From positions 1 through 41,665 of the forward strand of contig MEDY01000274.1 of the NCBI GenBank assembly GCA_001724265.1: a stretch of 41,665 nucleotides of DNA, given 5' to 3'. Position 1 is the stretch's first letter. Each line of letters opens with the position of its first letter. Positions 10,901 to 20,118 of this stretch are shown here, in pieces. The stretch is from Rhizaria sp. SCN 62-66 (taxonomy: Eukaryota > Rhizaria, unplaced). The translations under genes were made by a program, and so were the position numbers. The notes beneath the pieces are model-generated. The model was not told the origin of the DNA, did not search any database, and saw only the letters and a program-made list of their open reading frames with translations.

Positions 10901-12387
10901 CTCTTACTGACGCTGCGAACACAGCATTCAGTGCTGTCTGCGCGAAGGTCGAGGACGGGCGAGATTATGATGACAGCGTAGGGTCAGTAACGGCTGATTC
11001 CGCGACAGCTGCAGCTGGTGCGCTGCTGCTTGCAGCGTCACGTGAAGCGGCGTTGCTTGACATATCATTGCGAATGATTTGCAGAAACGACCCTCATAGG
11101 CGTTGTGAGCAGCACCGATCACAAGCAGCGACGCCATTGATAACACGCGCGCTTAGCGCACGAGCCTTTACAGGAACTGCTCTCGGCGTCGCTCCACTGC
11201 TCAGTCTTACAGTTCCCACATCTCAGAACACAGTCCTTGTGCGCATCAGTATGTCGCGACTCTGGACTCTCGCAGTCGCGCTGGCGGCGGTCACCGCGCC
11301 TCCGCCGCAGTCGTTCACTGGACTCGCGGTCGGCGCACTTGGTCAAGAGACGGAGAGCGCAGCCGAAGCCGCTGCAGAGGAAGAGGCAGAAGCTGAGGCG
11401 CGCGCATGTTCCTTCACGCACGCGTCAGCTGCTGTTGACATCTCATTTATCTCTGACTGTTCATCTGCTCTCGTATCAGCAGTGCCAACAATGTCGACGT
11501 CAGCACCTGCATCTGCCGCAACAACGATAACGACGACTACGACAGAGATACTTGCACCCTTTGCGGCCGCTGCAGCCGCCGTCGGCTTGTCCGCTACAGA
11601 TACAGTTGCACTCCTGCTCGGTACGCCCCTCGCAACCGTCGCACTGGCGAACGCAGTGTGTCCCGGTTCCTCTCTCACCGCGTTTCGCACAGCGGCCGCG
11701 GCTGTCGCGGCACGCTACCCCAGACTGACCGCTGCACCGGCCGCGCTCGCCGCCGCAGCCCCGCGCCGGCGCGCGCGACTTGCTCTGTGCGCCGCTGTCG
11801 CCGCCACTCTGACTGGCGGATCCGCTGTTAATGTGGCTGACGACGCAGCTGAAAGCGCAACGGCTGCGGTCGAGTGTGGAAACGCCACAGGGCCAACGCC
11901 CAGTTGGGGCGCCGTGGTGACCGCTTTTGGCGGCCGCGCAGCGCTACCTGCTCTTAGCTCGACTGCAAGCGAAGCACTTGCGAACCAAAAGACGAGCACG
12001 AGCAACGTTGCAGCTAAGGCTCGTGGTGACGCTGCTGAGAGTGGCGAGGCCGCGTGCGTCGCATGGCGCAGCGCTGTCGGGGCGACTCTAGAGGAACTTG
12101 CACTTGGCGCTTCAGGCGCAGCGGCACTTGCGATCGAGGCACACATCAACAGCGGTAACAACAACCCCGATGTTACGACGGCCATTGACGCGAACCCAGT
12201 GCTCGCAGTTGGTCACGACGCCATTGTGCTGGCTGTGGGCAAGCAAGGTGCGCGTGCGGCGGCGAGGGCTGCCGTGGTGGGCGCGCGCGTATGGCTGTTG
12301 GCTGCGGGGCGCGCGGCGGGGGCGCCAGAGGAGTTGCTGCGTGATGTAGTTGCAACGGTCACCGTCAAAATCATGAAAGAAACGTAA
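1969..12387 (+). CDS. Giant SF2 (Ski2-like, HELQ/POLQ-type) DNA helicase, interrupted by one in-frame TAG
   Basis: One frame runs from ATG 1969, the first Met after an in-frame TGA 12 nt upstream, to TAA 12387. It has 3472 codons before the stop, with a single TAG at codon 608 (3790-3792). Helicase motifs occur on both sides of the TAG in order: motif I APTGGGKT (residues 102-109), a LVLPLRALVRE-like Ia region, motif II DEAH (571-574), motif III SAS (4402-4410), HHAGL (5548-5562), motif V CATTTLAAGVTLP (5623-5661) and motif VI QMAGRTGRRG (5806-5835). A helix-hairpin-helix-like segment (about 8449-8540) resembles the one following the helicase core in HELQ and POLQ. The rest is Ala/Ser-rich low complexity with acidic tracts. 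Family A polymerase motifs were not seen. HELQ and POLQ act in repair of broken or stalled DNA; this role is inferred. No AT-rich intron spans the TAG. Confidence 0.75.
3790..3792 (+). other. In-frame TAG inside the helicase gene
   Basis: The frame is open for 607 codons before and about 2860 codons after this TAG, and helicase motifs continue across it. It lies in a Ser/Thr-rich tract, read as SSSS-stop-TTSAS. TCG (Ser) to TAG is a one-base change, so a nonsense allele or base error is the simplest reading. Alternatives are readthrough, rare sense use of TAG, or an unusual GC-rich intron. The first downstream ATG is at 3934. Confidence 0.9.
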
Positions 12388-12885
12388 GAATATCAATGAA
12401 ACCTACCTATCATGCGTTATATAAGGCTTATTGTATACTTAGCATTACAATATTTAGAATAAATTATACTGTGATTGTATCTCTTTGTTTGTCTTTTGCT
12501 TGTCAGTTAAATGGGCCGTAACCACGTGGTTTCGCCACTAGAATATTCATAAAATTGATGATTAGTGGATGAGTTCTGATGTCTTCAAGATTTGATGACT
12601 ATCAAAGCATAGGAAAGTTTAGTTTTATTTTGAATAATGACAATATTAATTCTCTAATGATTGTTTAGGAGCTTGATGTCACTAGTTTAGTGGTCTTCAT
12701 CGAGTGTGCCTCTGTTCCGAGGCAGAGCAAGAACTCCGCAAACGCACCTCTTACTACAGTCGCATGTTCAAGACATATTATTAACCCAACATATAGAAAT
12801 AATACTAAAATATATACAGTTGATATCAAGCTGTGCACTGACGGACCTACGTTTGCGCATTTGCAACTTTTCACTCGCCATCCAG
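12388..12885. other. AT-rich spacer between helicase and 12886 gene
   Basis: The spacer holds the helicase 3' end and the upstream region of the next gene. A possible poly(A) signal AATAAA lies at 12458-12463, about 70 nt past the stop. A small inverted repeat (TGCCTC at 12707-12712, GAGGCA at 12719-12724) could form a six-base-pair hairpin. No gene is visible. An open frame running through 12706-12885 into the next gene is AT-rich and is probably untranslated. Confidence 0.5.
12458..12463 (+). terminator. Candidate poly(A) signal AATAAA for the helicase
   Basis: AATAAA lies 71 nt after the helicase TAA in an AT-rich stretch. Position and sequence fit a polyadenylation signal, but such words are common in AT-rich DNA. 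Confidence 0.3.
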
Positions 12886-13566
12886 ATGAGCTCGGAGTCT
12901 AACGACGCGAACTCTGCGAAACTCACCCTCCGTGAGCGCGTCAACGCGTCTTGGAAGGAGTTTACGACCAAGATGATGACCCCTGACACCGTTGCCGTTG
13001 TTGGTGATGGACCCAAGACTTTGGACAAGCCCACCACGCGTCCCCCGGGCTTCCGCGACAACGACGAGGACGACTGCAACTGCGACATGGTCGAGAACTT
13101 CCGTACGTCCATATCTCTCTCAAAAAACGTGCTGCAACAAAGCCACGTAACACTGCTATATCACAGTGAGTACGCTTATGTCTTTTTATCTTACTGTCTC
13201 TTGTGTCTTTCATTTGCAGGAAAGCTGCGCGATTTCCTCCTGGGCGAGTCGCCCGAGCGCCGCGCCCTCCGCGAGCAGACAGAAGCCGCCAGCGCGGCGC
13301 GCGCCGATGCCCGCCGCGACGCCGTCGCGGGCTCCGTCGACGCCGCGCGCCTCCGCGCTATGTACGACGAGATTAAATCGCACGGCCGTGGCCTGGAGGC
13401 GATGGGAGACCTCCCGGTTGCGTTCCGGCGGTTTGAGGCTGAGGACAAGGCAGCTACCGTCGCCGCCGCGCGCGCCGCCGCAACGCTCGCGGCAGCGACG
13501 CCGGACCCGGTAGTGACAAACAACGCTGGCGCGGGTGCGGGCGCGACGGCCGCGCAGCAGGGCTGA
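12886..13566 (+). CDS. Unrecognised 187-aa charged protein, two exons
   Basis: Exon 1 is 12886-13102 and exon 2 is 13220-13566; joining them restores ENF-R-KLRDFLLGESPE with a split Arg codon. The ATG at 12886 is chosen because GC-rich coding composition starts there; it is preceded directly by CCATCCAG, which resembles a splice acceptor. The protein starts with a basic helix-forming segment (LRERVNASWKEFTTKMM), passes a PPGF and acidic DNDEDDCNCD stretch, then a helical region around LRAMYDEIKSHGRGLEAMGDLPVAFRRFEAED, and ends in an Ala-rich tail. There is no signal peptide or membrane segment. I do not recognise the family. The intron length is a multiple of three, so the retained-intron frame is also open, but the GTACGT/TTGCAG ends and AT-rich content support removal. 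Confidence 0.65.
   Translation: MSSESNDANSAKLTLRERVNASWKEFTTKMMTPDTVAVVGDGPKTLDKPTTRPPGFRDNDEDDCNCDMVENFRTSISLSKNVLQQSHVTLLYHSEYAYVFLSYCLLCLSFAGKLRDFLLGESPERRALREQTEAASAARADARRDAVAGSVDAARLRAMYDEIKSHGRGLEAMGDLPVAFRRFEAEDKAATVAAARAAATLAAATPDPVVTNNAGAGAGATAAQQG
13103..13219 (+). other. Spliceosomal intron, 117 nt
   Basis: It begins GTACGTCC and ends CATTTGCAG, is AT-rich, and interrupts an Arg codon (phase 1). Confidence 0.7.
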
Positions 13567-14252
13567 GCTGTGAGCGCGTGACAGTCTTGCTGCGGCGCTT
13601 GACGCAGCGCAACATGAGAGCGAGCAGGCTCTATTTCCCCATTGGGTAAGATGCAGCATTTCAAGTGAACGGCTTGGTTTGGAAGTTGCACCATTGACTA
13701 CGAAGAGGTAAACTCCTTTCAAGTTGCCGTGCAGAGCTCTCTGGTGGAGAGCTCAACTGCCACGTTGGACACTTCACCCTTGCGTTTCGCAACCCAGCGG
13801 GGCGAGGCCTCAAACTTCACTCATGTGTTGCACCTTCTGGTTTGCTCGCCAGTGATACACTCTTTATTACGCTCTTTTTGTTGTGATCACAACGAATCAT
13901 ATTTCAGTGTTTCACGCATCCAGCTCCGCCCACACATTATTTGGTGAGTATTACACGCTCCCAAGTGGCATCGATGCTCTGACGTACCCCGCCGACACGG
14001 GGCTGCTGCGGTCGCGCTCGGTCTTGCTCGGCGCGAGCACTTCGTTGGTGTTTATTGTTGTCAAGCACTGTCCGGCAACGCTGCTACGTGGCGTTGTGCC
14101 CGTCGGGCCAGTGATGCGTTGCGGCAGCAGTGATGCTGCGCTCTAGTAAGCCGACCTGGAGACTGACGGCTGGCCGCTATTTACAGAAGAGCGTGTGCGC
14201 TGGTTTGAGTTATTCGGCGCGGCGGGGTCGTGCAGTAGCAAAAGCAGCAACT

Positions 14253-14303
14253 CAAGCGTACAGAAGCAACAAAATTTCAAGCGTGCAGCAGCAACAAGCA
14301 TTT
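14253..14303 (+). repeat. 25/26-bp tandem duplication
   Basis: Two units at 14253-14277 and 14278-14303 both start CAAGCGT and carry a CAG-AGCAACAA-like core before ending TTT. A third partial start, CAAGCGG, follows at 14304. Confidence 0.55.
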
Positions 14304-14547
14304 CAAGCGGCGGTGCAATACGCCGTCAAAACTTTGACGAAGCTAGCTAGCGCGTCGTTTGCATGCTATAATAGTTACACTGTATTGGCATATAGTATCT
14401 GGCCCCATAGCGACCGTAGAAATAAGACATGCTTCGCATGACCATGCATTGATCGCAGGCCACGCGAGCTTCCAAACAAACAGTAAGACACCACAGTAAT
14501 GATGCGCCGATCGTTCAGCGCATCTTTGCACCAATTAAGCAATACAC

Positions 14548-14557
14548 GTACATGTAC
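14548..14557. repeat. Palindrome GTACATGTAC, third copy
   Basis: This is a perfect copy of the palindrome at 256-265 and 1649-1658. It lies about 45 bp from the PRPF3 stop codon, in the spacer. Confidence 0.6.
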
Positions 14558-14599
14558 AGTACATAGTATTATCATGCGCTGAAAACACGTGCTCGCGGC

Positions 14600-16855
14600 T
14601 CAACGCATCTGATAGGCAAGGTCCCAGTACTGCGGCACGCCGGCGCGCTCCATGAGGCTGCGCGCGGCGAGCGCGCTCCCCGCCCCTTCCATAGTAAAGT
14701 CACGGAACGCGCGCGCAGAGACGACTCCGCGCCAGACCGCGACGCAGTCTTTATGAGGCGTTGAACCAAACGCAGGGCCCTCGTTCTCACTGCTGCCTTG
14801 GCTGTGGCCGCGGTGCTTGCTGCCCTCGCCGTCAGCGGCGGCTGCGTTGTCGCCGTCAGCATCGCCGTCGTCGTCATCGTCGGAGTCTTTGTTGTCGTCG
14901 TCGTTGGCGGGGGCTTGGTCCCACTTGACACGGCGCGTCAGCAGCGCAGCATACTTCCGCAGCGCCGTGGGGTACCCCTCAACGACCACCACATTGCAGT
15001 GCGGCTGCAGCAGCGCCACGCCCGTCAGCTCGTACTGCTTCGCGTTCTTCTCCACTTTGAACCGGCGCCGACCGTCGGCCAGGTCGCCAACGCGGAACAC
15101 GCGCACTTCCAGCGACGTGCCCTCAGGGTCGGCCCACTTGCGCCGCAGCTTCTCCGCGCGCTGCTGCGGTGTGAGCTTGCGCGCCGCGTTGTTGGCGTTG
15201 TGCTCAGCCTGCCGCGCGGCGACCTGCTCCTTCGCTTTGAGCTCGGCCGCGGTCGGCGCGAGCACGGCGTCGGCGCCGGCGACGCGCATAAAGTTCTTCA
15301 GTGTGTAGCGCGGGGCAGGAACGGGCAGAACGCCCGCGCGGATGAGGTCCTGCGTCTCACGCGCACGCTCCTAGTCGATCGCGAAAAACAACCAAATGTG
15401 AGAATTTAATGATATAATGAGTGATCTTCAAGTTAAAATTTTGATATCAGATAAAAATCAACTATCGAATGATATAAAATAAAAGATGCGTGTAAATGTT
15501 ATCGTTAATGTCATCAAATCGCGTGTTGAAAGTGATTTGCCAAGGCGTACCTGGCGTTCGATGTGGCGGGCCTTGGCGCGCTCCGCGGGCGTCAGGATCA
15601 CAGCGGGCGGCGCCGTGGGCGGCAGGGGCACACGGGGCGCGAGGCGACGCGGATGCAGCACTAGCGCCGTCACCGCGCCCGGCTTCAGCGTCATACCACT
15701 AGGAATCGCACTATCACCAGCACTCGTCGTTGTTGCAGTTGAGTTCTCAGCACCATCAGCGTTCGTGTTGTTGTTGTTGTTGTTGTTGCTCTCGTTGACG
15801 TTTGTGGTGGCGATGGCGGCGTCCCACCACTCCATTTCAGGCACCGACGTCACCGCTGAGGCTTCAGTACCCGTGGCCACAGGTGCCGTCGCGCTGCGGC
15901 CGAGACTCGCCATCGTCACGGGCGCAACCCCCATCAGACTGCCCACAATGCGCCAGTCCACCTTGCCAGTGACGTCCCGCGCCTCCTTCTCCGCCGCAGC
16001 GGCCGCCTGTTCCACGCGCGCGCGGTGCATGCGCATCGCCGCGGCCTGGCGCGCGTGCTGGCCGGGTTCGCAAAAATTCAGCATCGGGCGGCGCGCGCGT
16101 GAGGGCGCCTTGTCGAGGGATTTGTCGATGAAACGGGCGCGCGCGGCGGCTTCGGCGGCGCGTTCTGCGGCAAGCTGCTCCTTGAGCTCCGCGCGCTTGC
16201 TAGAAGCGCCAACACTAACAGTATCATTCGCAGCGCTCGCAGCAGTTGCTGCGGTTGTAGCGGGTGCGGCCGCGGTGGAAACGGGCTTGACGGACGGACG
16301 GCGGGTGATAGCAAGCGAGTCTACGTCGACCACGTTGCCTTCGCTGTCAATCGCACGGCCTTGGGCGTCGAAACGGAGGATTTGCACTGGGGCAGCGGGC
16401 GCAGCGGGGGGCGCGGGCGCGGGCTGGCCGGAGAGCTTCGCCGCGAGAGCGCGCGCGCGGGCCAGAGCCTCGGTCGCAGCATCAGCCACAGGCGCAGTCG
16501 CAGCGGCAGCAGCAGAGCCAGCAGCGGTGGAAGTGGTACTGTTAGCGGTCGTAGCGGAGGACTTGAGCTGGGCAGCGAGAGCGGCGGCGCGGGCCTTGGC
16601 AGCCTCAAGTGTGGCCTGAATGTTCGCAGGGAGCGCGGTACCACCAGCAGCGGGGACAGCGGGGGCAGTAACAGGAGCAGGGAGCTGAGTAGAGTCAGCC
16701 TCTTCAATGCCGTCGTCGCTCTGGCCGTCGACCCGGGCGCGCTTGGGCTGTTGCTGCATCGCCGCGGATTGCTGCAAGGTCGACGCGTTAGGCGCGGAGG
16801 ACTCGGCGGCGCGCTTGAGGCCGGCGCCGCCCCCGGAGTCGGGGTGTGCGCTCAT
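14600..16855 (-). CDS. PRPF3: U4/U6 small nuclear ribonucleoprotein Prp3 (PRPF3)
   Basis: Exon 1 is 16855-15551 and exon 2 is 15370-14600 (TGA), giving 691 aa. Prp3 holds U4/U6 snRNA together in the tri-snRNP of the spliceosome, in the nucleus. Diagnostic stretches are EMEWWDAA (near residue 340), the splice-joined AERAKARHIERQ-ERARETQDLIRAG, NAARKLTPQQRAEKLRRKW (near 500), and the C-terminal DUF1115-type region with NVVVVEGYPTALRKY and VPQYWDLAY (about 538-691). These follow the order in human PRPF3. The first 300 residues are Ala/Pro/Gln-rich low complexity, and the PWI domain of animal PRPF3 was not seen. The start MSAHPDSG was chosen because composition turns coding there; GCCTCAG lies directly before the ATG. 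An upstream in-frame Met at 16927 is in AT-rich sequence and is less likely. Confidence 0.9.
15371..15550 (-). other. PRPF3 intron, 180 nt
   Basis: On the minus strand it starts GTACGCC and ends GACTAG, is AT-rich in the middle, and lies in phase 0 between Gln and Glu of the conserved Prp3 region. Confidence 0.85.
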
Positions 16856-17362
16856 CTGAGGCGAAAACACAAGAGCGAGAATGGAGATGGATACCATGAG
16901 ACATAGCAGATATCTGTAAAAGAACAATTAAAGAATTAAGTACAAATGCATATTTTAAGTTCGGGGCAATCTATAAAATTCATGATGACGTTGGATCTCG
17001 AGCTGGACATCTTTCGTAAGATGAGTCTTTGATCAACGGACACCTCGCCAGTCCCCAGCCAGCCGCCACCAAGCCACAGCAAGCAACTCGCTTAATCTCG
17101 AACGAAAGTAGATACGGAGAGCCACGACAAAGACATATGCAGACAAAAGTTGAGAATAATATATGATGATACGGATGTATGTAGAAATCACAGGGTTTAT
17201 CCCCCTGCTTGCAGAATGAAAGTTCAATTTGTGTGTTTAATTACAACTAAGACTCAACCAACGGCAGGCGAACCTAGACACACCAGACCAACACAAACAG
17301 AATCAGTCGAGCTGCCATGGCTTACACCGCCGCATATGCTATCAAAGCGCGCGGAGTCGTAT
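16856..17362. other. Spacer between eIF3j 3' end and PRPF3 start
   Basis: This region should hold the eIF3j 3' UTR and the PRPF3 promoter. A GC-richer patch lies near 17036-17100. The motif TTGATCAAAGACTC (minus strand) at 17023-17036 nearly repeats one upstream of eIF3j. No gene is seen. Confidence 0.5.
17023..17036 (-). promoter_or_regulatory. Shared motif TTGATCAAAGACTC upstream of PRPF3
   Basis: On the minus strand this 14-mer matches the site at 18473-18486 at 13 of 14 bases. It lies about 170 nt upstream of the PRPF3 ATG and includes the palindrome TTGATCAA. The regulatory role is inferred only from the repeat and its location. Confidence 0.3.
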
Positions 17363-18444
17363 TTAGTTGTAGAAGTCGGCGTCGGGTCCGTTGCGGTCGC
17401 CGCCATCGTAGTCGTCATAGTCGTCATAGGCGCCACTGCTCGACTTGCCAGTGCTTTTGAGCTGCGGCTTAGCAGACTTCTTCTTCTTGTTCTGCTGCGC
17501 CTTAGTCGTGTCGTTCTTGATAACGGTGCCAACGCGCACGAGCTCGGTCACGTCCTCGAGCTTCATCACGGGGCCTACCGCGAGCGTGACCTCCTTGAGC
17601 AGTGCGAGCATCACAGCAGAGTTGCCGCCGTCCTGCAGCTTGCGCGCGACGAGCTTCGCGAACGCCGCGGCGTCCTCCTTGGTGGCAAGCGAGACCTGGT
17701 CCATGACGGACGGCGGCGCCTGGCCAGTCACGCGCTTGGCGTTGGGGTCGTTGATGAGGCTCATGTTGTCGGCACCGTCGCCGAGACCGGAGGCGTTGGC
17801 GAGCTCCTTAGCACGCGCGGCCTTCTCAGCCTCGCGGCCAGACAGCTCAGCGTCGGCGGGCTTGGCCGCGCGCGGGGCGGTGGCGGCGTCGCCGAAGAGG
17901 TCCGAGGCAAGGTTGCGCTCCGATTGCTCGATGTCGCGCTTCTCCTGCTCCTTCTTCTGGCGCGCGTACTCGGGGTCAGCGCGCATCTTCTCCATCTCTG
18001 CACGCGCGGCGCGCTCGCGGGCGGCGGCGGCCTGCGCGCGCTCAGCGGCCTCAAGCATCTCGCGCTCCTTGGCGATCTGCTTCGGGGTCTTCTTGGGGCC
18101 GGCGGGCGCGGCGGCGGGCTTGGGCTTCGCGGCGGCGGCGGCGGCGGGGGCGGCGCCGGAAGGCTCGGCGTCCCACTCGTCCTCGACAGGGGCGTCGCCG
18201 GTGTCCTCGTTTGCGAACACGGGGGTCGGGGCAGAGTCAGCGATAGTCTCTGTAGAGGCGGGCAAATTACATGCAGAAGACATAACCAAGCACATGAAGA
18301 GAGAGACGTGAGAGGCGGAGTGATGGCGGGGAAGGCGGAGAGAGATGCAAGTCAGGGCGGCGTTTGATGGATAGATCGCGGTTGTAAGAGCAATCAAATT
18401 GTTAAATAATAGATGCGTAAGTACGTACCCCAGTCGTCGTCCAT
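17363..18444 (-). CDS. EIF3J: Eukaryotic translation initiation factor 3 subunit J
   Basis: Exon 1 is 18444-18429 (16 nt, MDDDW plus one base) and exon 2 is 18249-17363 (TAA), giving 300 aa. eIF3j binds the 40S decoding centre and the eIF3 complex during initiation and recycling, in the cytoplasm. The joined N-terminus MDDDWETIADSAP, the acidic VEDEWDAEP, the central Lys/Glu/Ala-rich coiled coil (KKTPKQIAKEREMLEAAER), and the Lys-rich then DDYDDYDGGD acidic C-terminus ending DADFYN follow the eIF3j layout. The conserved helical middle (residues about 175-245, with DAAAFAKLVARKL) matches the region dimerising in human eIF3j. The start is fixed by the short first exon; the in-frame Met farther upstream in exon 2's frame lies in the intron. 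It faces the 18859 gene head to head across 414 bp. Confidence 0.88.
18250..18428 (-). other. eIF3j intron, 179 nt
   Basis: On the minus strand it starts GTACGTAC and ends CTACAG. It splits a Glu codon after the first 16 coding bases. Confidence 0.8.
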
Positions 18445-18858
18445 GGTTCCTGTTTAACGTTCAAAAAGCCTAGAGCCTTTGATCAATCGATCCGGCCAAA
18501 CAAGGCCTGATCGTCACCGCTAAGGCCGCCACCCTTCACCGCTGCCCGACGCGGTTCGCGAAAAAACAGAGCGAGCGAGCTGCAACAGTAAACGAATTTT
18601 GAAAATTTGTCATTATCACCTTGCCATATAAGTCCGTTATTTGGAAATGCAGACGCAATGATAGAATATTGCATGCAGTTTTCTATTTTGAGATTTAACC
18701 AAATTTGTATCGATCCCGATCCCGCTTCAGTGCGCGTTGCGACAGTAAACTATCCGTTGTGTGCCCTCCTTCCCTCACCTGACCTTCCCTTGCCCTTCCC
18801 TGCCTGCGCGCAAACACTGGATCAGAAAGACAGCGTCTCACCATCACTTACAGCAAGG
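18445..18858. promoter_or_regulatory. Divergent promoter region of eIF3j and the 18859 gene
   Basis: The 414-bp spacer between two divergent ATGs must hold both promoters unless one is in an upstream intron. It includes the TTGATCAAAGGCTC motif at 18473-18486, only 29 nt upstream of the eIF3j ATG, and a TTACAG acceptor-like site ending five bases before ATG 18859. Boundaries of the actual elements cannot be seen. Confidence 0.45.
18473..18486 (-). promoter_or_regulatory. Shared motif TTGATCAAAGGCTC upstream of eIF3j
   Basis: This is the second member of the near-identical pair with 17023-17036. It lies on the same strand relative to its gene but at a different distance (29 nt against about 170 nt). 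Confidence 0.3.
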
Positions 18859-20118
18859 ATGGACGCTTCTTTCCCTTCTCCGGCGGACCGGCAGCGGTAC
18901 GCGCACGGGCTCATGAACGCGACTCTGGCCGTCGCGTCCCGCAACATGGCCGAGCTCTCAGCCACCTGCACTAGCGACCCGCTCTTCGCCGAGAGCCCCG
19001 ACGCCGCCACCGCCGTTGCCCGCGCGACGGCCAAGTACGGCGCGCGCGTGACGGATACGCTGACGCACGAGCTCCGCGTCTTCGAGCAGCAAGCGATGGC
19101 GCATGTCTTCGAGGGTCCCGCCGTGCCGCCCCCCGCAGCGCCGCTTTCCCTGCGCTCGCGCCGCTCTTCAATCGCGGCGTCGGCGTCCTCCTGTTTTTCC
19201 CCGTCCTCGTCGTCGGCGTCCGCGGCAGTCGCGGGCAGCGGGTCCGTCGCTCCTGCGATGTTGCGCCGCGAGTTAGCGGCATTAGACGACGAGTCATCCT
19301 CTCTCGACGCCGAGTTGATCCGTCTACGAGCCGAGGCCGCCGTGACGACCGCCTGGACAGACCGGCTCACCGCCGCCACGGCCGCGCTGTCCGCCGCCAC
19401 CGCCGCGGCGCAGGCGTGGGCGAAGCAGCCCGAGACGAGCGACGTCTTCGGCCCCGCACTCGCCGCGTTGGTCGCCAACGCTTCCCCCGCGACAGCGCTG
19501 CCCACGGTCACCGCGCTTCCGGCGCCGCCGCTCGCCGCCCCCGCCACGGCCGCCGCGGCCGGGCTCGGCGCGCTGCAGCAGGCGCTTGGCGCGCTCCAGG
19601 CAGCGGCGCTGCACCACCCGTCCGTCGACGCCGAGTCCGCAGCGGCCGTGGACGCAATGCTCTCAGCGGCAGCGCTCCCCCCAAGCGGCGGCGTGGCCAT
19701 AGTCAAGCCTGCGCTGGTGCTGTCACGGCCTATCACGATGAACGCGGCGAACGCGAGCAATAACGCGTCTGTCAACGCTGCTGGGCACGCGAGTCTTGCG
19801 ACCGCTTCGGGTGCGAGTGCTGGTGCGAATGCGAATGCTGGCAATGGCAGTTTTGATGGAGCGCTGTTGCGGGGCGCTGCGGCTGGCGCCGGGCGGTCAA
19901 ACGCGGTCAGCCGCGCGGGTACGGGTCATGCGAGTGGTGGCAACCTCGGTCTCGGGCTCAGTCAGGGGCAGAACAGCGGTACCGGTGGGTTTGGTGCGTT
20001 CAACCTGTCTCAGTCGCAGTCGCACATGAGTGATGGTGGCAGTTCAGTCACGATGATCACTGGCGCTGGCGCTGGCATTGGACTGGGATCGTCGTTGTGG
20101 CCCGGTGTCCACCCTTGA
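18859..20118 (+). CDS. Helical Ala-rich protein, faintly Mis12-like
   Basis: The frame is open from further upstream, but coding composition begins near ATG 18859, giving 419 aa to TGA 20118. Residues 1-95 look helical, with the segment ATAKYGARVTDTLTHELRVF followed by EQQAMAHVFEG, loosely like the helical N-terminal part of Mis12/Mtw1 kinetochore proteins. After a Ser-rich linker comes a coiled-coil stretch (LRRELAALDDESSSLDAELI), then Ala-rich helices and a Gly/Ser/Asn-rich C-terminal tail from about residue 295. No signal peptide or membrane segment is visible. The Mis12 resemblance rests on layout and a few positions and may be accidental; another coiled-coil protein is equally possible. 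Confidence 0.6.
   Translation: MDASFPSPADRQRYAHGLMNATLAVASRNMAELSATCTSDPLFAESPDAATAVARATAKYGARVTDTLTHELRVFEQQAMAHVFEGPAVPPPAAPLSLRSRRSSIAASASSCFSPSSSSASAAVAGSGSVAPAMLRRELAALDDESSSLDAELIRLRAEAAVTTAWTDRLTAATAALSAATAAAQAWAKQPETSDVFGPALAALVANASPATALPTVTALPAPPLAAPATAAAAGLGALQQALGALQAAALHHPSVDAESAAAVDAMLSAAALPPSGGVAIVKPALVLSRPITMNAANASNNASVNAAGHASLATASGASAGANANAGNGSFDGALLRGAAAGAGRSNAVSRAGTGHASGGNLGLGLSQGQNSGTGGFGAFNLSQSQSHMSDGGSSVTMITGAGAGIGLGSSLWPGVHP

Larger units (their letters stand above)
13567..14599. other. Intergenic region between converging 3' ends
   Basis: The spacer lies between the stops of the 12886 gene (+) and PRPF3 (-). Several short frames are open, none resembling a known protein or showing a coding-to-spacer composition change. 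It contains a 25/26-bp tandem repeat near 14253-14303 and a GTACATGTAC palindrome at 14548-14557. Confidence 0.5.

Noticed and set aside
5900-12387. DNA polymerase domain of a full POLQ
   Set aside because: I looked for family A polymerase motifs (DYSQ-E-type motif A, the O-helix and the HD motif C) and did not find them.
12706-12885. In-frame N-terminal extension of the 12886 protein
   Set aside because: The sequence is AT-rich with Ile/Leu/Gln-rich translation unlike the rest, and an acceptor-like CAG directly precedes ATG 12886.
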